From Strigamia acuminata (lineage: Eukaryota > Arthropoda > Chilopoda > Geophilomorpha > Linotaeniidae), in NCBI GenBank assembly GCA_949358305.1, contig OX442324.1, forward strand, positions 4,284,001 to 4,348,000: a stretch of 64,000 nucleotides of DNA. Direction: 5' to 3'. A program made the translations under genes and the position numbers. How positions within the stretch are numbered: position 1 is the stretch's first letter; each line of letters begins with the position of its first letter. Under the pieces are notes generated by a model. That model ran no database searches, was not told the DNA's origin, and saw only the letters and a list, made by a program, of their open reading frames with translations. Of the stretch, positions 49,811-64,000 are shown in pieces.

Positions 49811-50459
49811 ATTCGCCTAGAATCTAGATCGGCAAATGTTATTTCGCCTGCAAAGAGCAAAATTCGTGTTAATAAAAATGTCACACAGAAAACACTCTAG
49901 GCCTACACGCTAAGCCTAAGCGGCGATTCCAAATGGATTCGCTTATCGCGGACGCAATTCGCACTTACACTCATAAATTGTATTTCCAATGTGTACAGAT
50001 GGTTGGTTGAGTACAATTTGTAAGTTTAGAAGTGAAATTATTCGTCTGAAAAATAGGAATTTCTCACTTGAAACTCGTAGCAAGTCGCGTATCTCTGATC
50101 AGCGTTGTGTCACTTAGGTCAAACGGAATAATACTTACAATAATATCGCTTACCTGAAGTGTTACCACAACTACATGAAAAATATTTTTTACTTTTTTAA
50201 GTCAATTATATAATTCAAGATTAGTAAACCAATGTGTTTTGTTTAATAATTAAATTTATGATAGTATCGGTACAAAACAGGGCAAACTTCAGTTTCGATC
50301 AGCGCCATCTACTAATGAATGCGAGAAACTCAGAAGTTATTACAAGACCACTTCTCAAGTTGGTCTTGGCTCTTTACTATAATTTCAGTATTTCTAATTG
50401 ATCTCGTTTAATAAATCATTCATTCAAAACATTTTTGTCAAAGATGGTTTTAGTGCGGT

Positions 50460-50760
50460 GTACCTAGATGGGATAAAAATAGATCCTGTGCTATTTCTAC
50501 TCTGGTTGAGATAGAATTAGCTTAGAAGTGGTCCCAAAAGGGAATAGAAATTCACCCTGCACTATTTCCATCAGAGATAAAGCACAAGTAGCCTAGAATG
50601 AGACCTTATAGACTAGTTCCACCCATTTCAGATTAAGTGGAATTAGCTTAGAATAGGTTCCTACCTAGTTCCAACCTTGGAAATAGGTGAAAGTAGGTTC
50701 TGTGCTATTTCTAGACAGGGTAGAGAGTAGACACTGAGCTATTTTCACCTCAGATATTAA
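50460..50760. repeat. Degenerate ~85-90-bp tandem array
   Basis: Three to four diverged units share an ordered set of words: CCTGTGCTATTTC / CCTGCACTATTTCC / TTCTGTGCTATTTCTA, then AGATAGAATTAGC / AAGTGGAATTAGC, then CTTAGAA / CCTAGAATG and AGTGGTCCC / TGAGACC / AGGTTCC. It stops just before the PLK4 duplication breakpoint. Confidence 0.6.
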
Positions 50761-51022
50761 TCCATAAAATATTACACCAAAACACATCGCAGAACCATTT
50801 GTTTTACAAACGTTGGAAATGACAAACCACAGACACCTTATTTGTAAATCAAAACACCCAAGTTCAAGTACCGTCGCTAGATGGCGGTGTATAAACATTA
50901 TCGCAATGCATGATTGTTATTGCAATCCACTGTAAACAGACAACAGACCCATCTGAGAAGTACTACTGTAATTCTTTTGCTAATTATTTTTTACGAAACA
51001 AGCAAATGACGACAAATTTCCG

Positions 51023-51028
51023 TTTATT
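51023..51028 (-). terminator. Poly(A) signal of PLK4
   Basis: A minus-strand AATAAA lies about 157 nt downstream of the PLK4 stop codon. Confidence 0.5.
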
Positions 51029-51184
51029 TTAAAGAATAATAAAATTAGCCAATAGCTTAAGTTTTTTTTTGTAAATACTTTTAAATAAAATGTAAAAAAC
51101 AAAAGAAAAAAAGGAAAGGAAAAAAGAAATAACAAACATGAGATAAATTACAATTTACAATTGGAATCCTATTATTTCAGACAG

Positions 51185-51430
51185 TCATTTCTTACTAAAA
51201 AATTCCCTTATAACATTCATAGCAGGATATAATTTCTTTTTCATTTCTTTGTCAAAGTGACCATTTGGCGCAAGATTCCTTTCATTTCCATATTTATCTG
51301 TGTAAACCACTATCAAGGTAGAGTTATGGGCGTAAAGTTGTGACCCGTCATTGTATTTAATCAAAACTTCATCACCGCTCTGTAAATAAATCAAATAAAA
51401 AAAAATTAAAAATTAAAATGTATAATTTAT

Positions 51431-51462
<32 letters not shown>

Positions 51463-54400
51463 TCCTTATTAACCTTGTAAGCCACTCCAATATTTGGCAT
51501 TTCCACCTGTGTCGTTTCCTTTTTGGATTTAACTTCTTTCGAAAAAGCTGGCGTTGGCTGCCTCGTGGGAGGACTTACAAAGTCAAAGGCCGACTTTCCT
51601 AAATTGATCGCTTCGGGACTTTGTACTTGCTGTGGACTAGAAATCAATGCTGGTCGGCGTCCGAAAGTACAAGGAAAAGAATAATTGTCCATGCCTGGCC
51701 CTAAATCGGTCAACGCCTTCTCGTGTAGAAGGCATATTTCAAGGCACTTGAAATAAAAATAAAAACACAAAATCAAAATTAAACAAATTGTCAAAAAATA
51801 AATAAATAAATAAAAACCTTATTGAAATGTTCCAAAAGTTTCCCTGCGGCAGGAGATAAATATTGAAACCCGCCAACCGATTGGACTGTATACGTCGACG
51901 AATCCTTTTCAACGATCACAGTGCCTCGTGACGTCTTGGACACTTTCCCACCAGCATAAAAAGTGGTTTCGAAATTTGCGTGTGGTGAATTCTCCATCAA
52001 ACAGTTTTTCGATTCATTCGTGAACAAAGTTATCTTTGCAGTCGTTCCTTTGACAACATCGACAAACCGTGACGCGTACAAATATTTCTTCCAATGTGCA
52101 GTGGGAATTTCATCAAAATCGAATTCTTTAGTTTTTTTTCTGTTGTCGTAGTCGCTGTACACAATCATCTGAACAAAACAAAAACAAAAAATAAATTAAA
52201 AATAAAAACAATTGACCTAAAAAAAAAAGGTTACCTTTTGTCCATCAGGCGAGATTTTGCAACCATTCGTCACAAATTCCACCCCGTTTATTTTTTTCAC
52301 ATATTCCACACACACTTCACGAGACTCCAAAATGCTCATACACCAATTTTCCACTTTCTTTTTCGTCGGTCTTAATCTCTTCGTGTCCAGACGCGACCTA
52401 TCTTTATTAGTCTTTTCGCTTTTGCTCGATATCTCGACGTCATGTTTCCCACGTTTTCTGCATCCACATTCGTCGAAATGAGAGCATTTATTAGCGTCAT
52501 AGCAGGGCGACAAATGGCTGCAACACGGCGATTTATAATTACTGTTCGAGTTCTCACACCACGCTCTGCGTCCCAATTCTTGAGGAAAGCAACGAGGCTT
52601 TGTTAAATTAGAGTGGACGTGTTCGCACTGAGATTTCGAACAAGAGCAAGTGTTTTCGTCGTTATCTGATGGTGAGCATTGTTCACTGCGATCTTGTTTT
52701 ATCGATCGTGAAATTTGTTTCTGGTGCAGTTTATTTAGGTCGACTTTCGGTTTCAGCAATTCCATTCGTTGAACGGATCGTTGAACGGAGTTTTTTGAAC
52801 GAACCGATGAATTTGACCGCTGATGTTCGTAACTTTTCTCGGATTCCACCTACAATTCAATATTAAAATCAATTACATCAAGCAATTCGTGCTAATGCAT
52901 CAATGCAACTCACTACAACTGGCAAACGGCTTAAAATTGGTCTGGAATTTCGAGATGAGTTTGTCGACATTGTGCCCATTCCACTATCCATGGTTCCACT
53001 AAGTCCAAGAATCTAATTTTTTTTTTTTAAAAAAAAAACACATAAAAATACGAAACAATTTCAAGATTATATTTATATATTTTAAATGTATTTTGTAAAA
53101 AGAATTGAATGACAATTGTCATTGAATTCTTTTTACAATTTCAAAATTATAATTATACAGTCGAAACTCCTTATAACGAATCGGAAGGGACCCAAAAAAT
53201 TGGTTCGTTATAACGAATTTTTTTTAAAAATGGTGTTCTATGGCCACCAACCAAATAGACCATTTTTATCAATTCGTTATATCGCGATTTGTTATAAGGA
53301 GGTTCGACTGTATATTTTTAATGTATTTTGTAAAAAGAATTGAATGACAATTGTCATTGAATTCTTTTTACAATTTCAAGATTAAATTCAAACTGTACAT
53401 TGTCGTTGGTTACAACCATCCTCGAACCAGATTTTGTAAAAAACTTATGTTTCATTATATCAGTCAACTTGATTCTATCTGGTGGGTTTTTGCAAAGTAG
53501 ACGTTTGATTAAGTCCGTAGCTTCAACTGACAAAGTGCTCGGAATGGTAAATATGGCGGTGACGATCCGATCCAACGTGTTTTTCGTCCCTTTCGTATTG
53601 AAAGGCGGTGTTCCGACCAACATCGTATAAAACATACATCCCAAGCTCCAAACGTCCGACTCTAATCCGTGTGACGCCCTCATTATAACTTCTCTGTGTT
53701 GTTGAAAAATAAAATTGTCAAAATTGTCAATTCGTGGTCGCTACAATTTCATTTAACTCACGGTGATATGAAATTTGGAGTCCCACACATGGTCATATGC
53801 TGTTCATCGGCCTCCCGTAGCTGAGTGGCTAATCCAAAATCAGCAATTTTCTACAAACAAAAATAAATGGAACAAAACAAACCACAAAAAAATCGAAATT
53901 CCAACCTACCACGTCCATATTCTCAGTCAGAAGTATATTTGCTAATGACAAATCTCTGTGCATAATATTGTTTTTGTGTAAGTACAGTAAACCGTCGATA
54001 ATCTGCACCATCGCAAGACGTGCTGCGAAAAATAAAAAATAAAACAAATATTGATAAACTCAAAAATAAAACTTAGAGCAATAAACATTACCTTCGTTTT
54101 CATTAAAAACCATCCTATTAATCTTCATATGTTTCTGCATTTCCCCCATAGGGCACAACTCCAAGATTAAATAAACATAATTAGCGTTCTCAAAGTAATG
54201 ATATAATTCCAAAATCGATGGATGTTTGAGCTGTGAATGAATCGCGATCTCCTGACCCACTCTTTCTTCAGTTCCTTTAGTTTTTACTATATTTTTGTCG
54301 ATCTAAAACGCACCAAACGACAATTATTTCACGATCGTGCCATAAACAAAACACTTTATTCATCATTTTAAATATATATATGTACCATTTTTATCGCCAC

Positions 54401-54579
54401 ATCTAAACCACTTCCGATGACCTTGCCTCGATAAACAGATCCAAAACCACCTTTGCCAATGAACTGTCCAATATCGTAGTCCTATTTAAAATACATATAC
54501 ACAATTATTTCACGTGTCGTTCAAAAAATTTACCACTTACCCTAATATCGGAACTCATGGCCAACTGGTCACCCCCCAT
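51185..54579 (-). CDS. PLK4: PLK4 / SAK serine-threonine kinase
   Basis: Eleven exons (high to low): 54579-54541, 54481-54386, 54302-54092, 54022-53910, 53850-53762, 53693-53372, 53012-52914, 52849-52235, 52168-51818, 51746-51474, 51379-51185. Total 2403 nt, 800 aa, all junctions in frame. Kinase domain: glycine loop GKGGFGSVY (22-30), catalytic lysine in VAIK (K44), HRD with D139, DFG with D157, activation loop to [10 protein letters not shown], and the PLK4-typical [18 protein letters not shown] linker (about 290-490) contains an unusual Cys-rich block. Cryptic polo boxes follow ([31 protein letters not shown] with [12 protein letters not shown]), and a C-terminal polo box 3 is encoded by the last two exons. 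PLK4 is the master regulator of centriole duplication at the centrosome. A decayed partial copy lies immediately upstream at 55735-56597. Confidence 0.96.
53060..53384. repeat. Tandem ~80-bp repeat with near-palindrome in PLK4 intron 6
   Basis: Two copies of a unit (TTTTGTAAAAAGAATTGAAT, then GACAATTGTCATTGAATTC, then TTTTTACAATTTCAA) end at about 53145 and 53384. Each contains a 42-bp near-perfect palindrome centred on ACAATTGT. The exon 6 donor (53371 and below) sits exactly at one palindrome edge, so the duplicated unit includes the exon 6 end. A MITE (53158-53309) splits the array. Confidence 0.8.
53158..53309. mobile_element. Tc1/mariner-like (pogo/Tigger-type) MITE, 152 bp
   Basis: Inverted termini of about 25 bp begin CAGTCGAAACTCCTTATAAC on the left and (reverse complement of the right) CAGTCGAACCTCCTTATAAC. 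TA dinucleotides flank both sides (53156-53157, 53310-53311). A TA target duplication and these termini fit pogo-type mariner elements. It has no coding capacity. It lies in PLK4 intron 6. Confidence 0.9.
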
Positions 54580-55416
54580 CTTATAATTCAATTCGTAGGC
54601 CAAACAAAAGCAAAGGGATCCTAGATAGATAAACACCTAACCGCATAAACCGCCATTTTCAATGCGACTCCTTGATTGGTCGAGAAACACGCTATTGAAT
54701 TACGTCATAAGTATCAACATCAACCTCCAATTCTGATTGGCCCACACAATTTCCAACGATAAATTCAAATTTATTCAATAACAAGTAAATATAAACAAGT
54801 AAATTGAAAAAACCACGTTTTTGGAAAAGGCTTTTATGTTGGTTTTTCAAATCGCCGTTAGTGCGCTACTACCGCAGATTTGTTCGTGATTGCCATGTAC
54901 GCGCCGAAAATCGCAAACTAATGGACTTTTCCACATTAAAATCTAAAAACAAAATATATGGGCAGATAGGAATGTTTATTTTAACCAAGATTAGCCTGGT
55001 TTCAGAATTTATTCAGCACTTTATAATTAAAAACGAAGCAGACTTAGACTTCACCCTGACAATCCGGCATCCGTTTTAGTTTAAATACACCAGTGGTGGC
55101 GCTACTGTGCACCGGAAGTTGAAACAAACATACAAATAAACATTCATGTCAAGTTAAATAAAAGAAGCAAAAATTTGAGAATACAACGGCCAATTTATTT
55201 CTTATTGGAATGTACATTATGAATTTTGATCCTTCCTGAGACGAAACAAATGCATTCAAATTTTTTCCAGAAACAGGTTGAAGGCGAGAATAAAGGCAAG
55301 GCGCAATAATTTCAGATTACTCATTAAACTTGGAATTTTTCAATATTATTCAAATTTTTTCCTTATTTTTTCTTCTTTTTTTATATAAAATCTACTGCAC
55401 TACACTGACATTAACA
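54580..55416. other. PLK4 5' flank and a copy of the HSPA4 3' flank
   Basis: 54580-54800 is the PLK4 promoter side (CCGCCATTTTC YY1-like word near 54651; GATTGGTC and GATTGGCC CCAAT-type words). About 54800-55165 is unique to this unit. About 55165-55416 duplicates 57177-57432, the DNA just downstream of HSPA4. There is no exon; a 91-codon plus-strand frame at 54804 has no recognised similarity. Confidence 0.6.
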
Positions 55417-55734
55417 AACACATCGCAGAACCATTTGTCTTACAAACGTTGGAAATGGCAAACCACAGACACCTTATTTGTAAATAAAAACACCCAAGTT
55501 CAAGTACCGTCGCTAGATGGCGTTGTGTAAACATTATCGCAATGCATGATTGTTAGTGCACTGTAAACAGACCCATCTGAGAAGTACTGTAATTCTTTTG
55601 CTAATTATAAAGAGAAGGAAACGAAAAAAGAAATACCAATAACAAACATGAGATAAAAAAAATACTTTCTGATTATGATTATATAAAGTTTTGAAATTTA
55701 CAATATACAATTGGAATACTATTATTTCAGACAG

Positions 55735-56597
55735 TCATTTCTTACTAAACAATTGTTTTATAACATTCATAGCAGGATATACTTTCTTTTTCATTTCTTT
55801 ATCTAAGTAATCCTTTTGCCAAAGTTTCCTTTTACTTCCATATTTATCTGTGTAAACCACTATCAATGTAGACTTATTGGAGTGAATTTCTGACCCATCA
55901 TAGTATTTAATCACCACTTCATCACCGCTCTGTAAATAAATCAATTAAAACAAATTAAAAATTAAAATGTATAATTTATAATTATATAAAAAAAAAAAAT
56001 CCTTATTAACCTTAGTAGCCACTCCAATATTTGGTATTACCACCTTTCGAAAAAACTGGCGTTGGCTGCCTCGGGGGAGGACTTACAAAGTCAATGGCCG
56101 ACTTCCCTAAATTGATCGCTTCGGGACTTTGCATTTGCTGTGGACTAGAAGTCGATACTGGTCGGCGTCCAAAAATACAAGGAAAAAAATATTTGACCAT
56201 GCCTGGCTCTAAACCGGTCAACGCCTTCTCGTATTTAAGGCATAATTCACAGCACTTGAAATAAAAATCAAAACACAAAATCAAAATTAAACAAATTGTC
56301 AAAATAAATAAATAAATAAAAACCTTATTGAAATATTCCCAAAGTTTCCGTGCGGCAGGAGATAAATATTGATACCCGCCAACCGATTGGACTGTATACT
56401 GTATGTACAATTTTTATCGCCACATCTAAACCACTTCCGATGACCTTGCCTTGGTAAACACATCCAAAACCACCTTTGCCAATGAACTTTCCAATCTCGT
56501 AGTCCTATTTAGAAACATACACAATCATTTCGCGTGTCGTTCAAAAAAATTTACCACTTACACTAATATCGGAACTCATCGCCAACTGATCACCCAT
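55735..56597 (-). pseudogene. PLK4 partial duplicate pseudogene
   Basis: The minus strand retains exon 1 (56597-56562, [11 protein letters not shown]), exon 2 (56504-56409, ATP loop GKGGFGCVYQG), only the 3' end of exon 9 (about 56400-56326), exon 10 (about 56260-56012) and exon 11 (55929-55735, intact to the stop). Exons 3-8 and most of exon 9 are missing: exon 2's donor GTACAT runs directly into exon 9 and out of frame. Exon 10 has a 29-bp deletion that creates an in-frame TAA. It therefore lacks the catalytic HRD/DFG core and cannot encode a kinase. It is a decayed copy of the neighbouring PLK4 gene. Confidence 0.92.
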
Positions 56598-56762
56598 TTT
56601 ATAATTCAATTCGTTGATAGATAAATACCTAACCGCAGTTGCTGATTATATTTTTCGTTCGAAACGATTTGAGTAAAATAATAATTTTCAATGCAACCTG
56701 TTATACTAGTTACCTTGAATGCAACTCCTTGATTGGTCGAGAAACACGCTATTGAATTTCGT

Positions 56763-57089
56763 CAGCGGTCGGCAACTGGCGGACCGCGGTCCCTACCCGG
56801 ACCACGGAGGGTCTAATCTTGGACCGCCGTGACGTTTTAGCGACGTTTTTCCCTCGGTTTCTTTGGTTTTTCGGTGTTTTTTTTCTTGTTTTTCCTGTTT
56901 TTTTCGAGTTTTTTAGGTTTTATTAGTATTTTTTGGGTTGTGTGTGTTTATTGGGGAATTTATTTGGTTTTTAAGTGTTTATTCCGTTTTCTTAGGTTTT
57001 TAGTAAGGTTTTTAAGTGTTTTTTTCTGGACCTCGATAAAAATTTTCGATTGTATCCGGACCCCACTTAAAATTACTTGCTGACCCCTG
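56763..57089. mobile_element. hAT-type MITE (327 bp) with 8-bp target duplication
   Basis: The left terminus is CAGCGGTCGGCAACTGGCGG. The right terminus reads TTGCTGACCCCTG (reverse complement CAGGGGTCAGCAA). Target duplications are AATTTCGT (56755-56762) and AATTACGT (57090-57097). The empty site survives in the parental unit near 54690-54708 (GAATTACGTCATAAG), which proves insertion after the PLK4 duplication. The interior is T/G-rich and has no transposase. Confidence 0.93.
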
Positions 57090-57207
57090 AATTACGTCAT
57101 CAATTATCAACATCAACCCCCAATTCTGATTGACCCACACAATTTCCAACGATAAATTCAAATTTATTCAATAAAAACAAGCAAAAATTTGAGAATACAA
57201 CGGCCAA

Positions 57208-57213
57208 TTTATT
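57208..57213 (-). terminator. Candidate poly(A) signal of HSPA4
   Basis: A minus-strand AATAAA lies about 510 nt beyond the HSPA4 stop codon. The same signal is duplicated in the copy at about 55192-55197. Another AATAAA lies near 57165. Confidence 0.4.
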
Positions 57214-57725
57214 TCTTATTGGAATGTACATTATGAATTTTGATCCTTCCTGAGACGAAACAAATACATTCAAATTTTTTCCAGAAACAGGTTGAAGGCG
57301 AGAATAAAGGCAAGGTGCAATAATTTTCGATTACTCATTAAACTTGGAATTTTTCAATATTATTCAATTTTTTTCCTTTTTTTTTCTTCTTTTTTTATAC
57401 AAAATCTACTGCACTACACTGACATTAACAAATATTGGATAATAACAATTAAATATAACCTTTCTCGTTGACTTTTGTATGTATACCATAGCGAAAAAGA
57501 AGAACAAGCATCTTTAGTGCTATTTCTCAAAAAAAAAAAAAAAAGAAAGAAAAAAAAAGAAAAAAAAAAACACTTTTGTTCTCTCTAGTGTTTCCCTTAC
57601 AACACTAACAAAAAAAAACTATTAAAAAAAGATTAACAAAAAAACTGGACAAAAAATGGTGAAACGTCATGTCATTAAACAGTCGATCCTAATGGACAGA
57701 CAAATTTCATTTACAAATCATCCAA

Positions 57726-63770
<6,045 letters not shown>

Positions 63771-63771
63771 A

Positions 63772-63970
63772 TGACGTCACTTCCGGTCAGTATATAAGAC
63801 CGAGGCTTGACCGGAAATGACACTACAGTTACCAATCTCAGCAAGAGCACCATTTTCCTCACCTTTCAGGCCGTTTCATCGGATTGATCGAGGACCGGTG
63901 CCCGCTGATAAAATCAACTGTAAGCAACAAGCCGCATTTATTTAACGTGGCCAATCCACGTTAGAATAAA
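63772..63970 (+). promoter_or_regulatory. TATA promoter / possible LTR edge
   Basis: It holds, in order, a CRE palindrome TGACGTCA (63772-63779), TTCCGGTCA (63781-63789), TATATAA (63791-63797) and the exact inverted copy TGACCGGAA (63808-63816). About 130 bp later come a stem AACGTGG/CCACGTT (63944-63962) and AATAAA (63965-63970). A TATA box followed closely by a poly(A) signal suggests a retroelement LTR entering from the right, but a cellular TATA promoter with a short first exon is equally possible. The window ends before this can be decided. Confidence 0.4.
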
Positions 63971-64000
63971 TATCCGAATCTATCGTTTAATTCGCACGAA

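Larger units (their letters stand above)
49811..51184. other. Intergenic RBM26 5' flank and PLK4 3' flank
   Basis: It holds the probable RBM26 5' UTR and promoter (49811-50200, with TAAGCCTAAG near 49912). It also holds a degenerate tandem array (50460-50760), the start of the duplicated PLK4 interval (from about 50780) and the PLK4 poly(A) region. There is no coding exon. Confidence 0.55.
55417..57432. repeat. Second unit of the PLK4 tandem duplication
   Basis: This is colinear with 50780-55418: PLK4 3' flank (55417-55600 matches 50780-50985), PLK4 terminal exons, then a deletion joining exon 9 to intron 2, exons 2 and 1, the 5' flank, and an HSPA4 3'-flank copy (57177-57432). The junction at 55416-55419 (ATTAACAAA|CACATCGC) joins HSPA4-flank to PLK4-flank sequence with a few bases of shared A-rich microhomology. 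Unit 2 is shorter because about 2.5 kb was deleted, and it gained a 327-bp hAT MITE. Confidence 0.9.

Overview
This is a eukaryotic, AT-rich window from an animal, most likely an arthropod or another panarthropod. Two proteins point that way. The HSP110 gene has an N-terminus of the fly Hsc70Cb type ([12 protein letters not shown], then [10 protein letters not shown]), and the POU-IV gene carries the arthropod acj6 signatures GRYSPTYR and MRRCMPNP. Many introns are near a minimal size of 60-80 bp. I cannot name the class or species.

Five protein-coding genes can be reconstructed exon by exon. (1) acj6, a POU class IV homeodomain factor, minus strand, 2 exons, 12456-14768. (2) SLC10A7, plus strand, 11 exons, 41370-43574. 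(3) RBM26/27 (fly swm), minus strand, 18 exons, 44642-49810. (4) PLK4/SAK, the centriole-duplication kinase, minus strand, 11 exons, 51185-54579. (5) HSPA4/Hsc70Cb (HSP110), minus strand, 13 exons, 57726-62426. For genes 2 to 5 every splice junction keeps frame and the total CDS length divides by three.

Layout: 1-12.4 kb is gene-free flank downstream of acj6, with minisatellites, GC-rich hairpins, a tandem pair of POU octamers and a Ty3/gypsy reverse-transcriptase fossil. From 15 to 41.3 kb there is a gene-poor stretch of about 26 kb upstream of acj6. It holds hAT-type MITEs, simple repeats, recurrent short words (CGCATGCG, CAARATGGCS, TTAGGCCTAA) and only weak coding candidates. From 41.3 to 62.4 kb the four housekeeping genes are packed tightly. 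SLC10A7 and RBM26 converge. RBM26, PLK4 and HSPA4 lie head to tail on the minus strand.

The most informative structure is a local tandem duplication of the PLK4 interval. A second, decayed unit (55417-57432) holds a PLK4 pseudogene that lost exons 3-8 and part of exon 9, has frameshifts, and took a 327-bp hAT MITE with an 8-bp target-site duplication. PLK4 intron 6 holds a Tc1/mariner-like MITE inside a tandemly repeated near-palindrome. A perfect three-unit heat-shock element lies in intron 1 of the HSP110 gene. The right edge carries a TATA-containing promoter or LTR-like segment that continues beyond the window.
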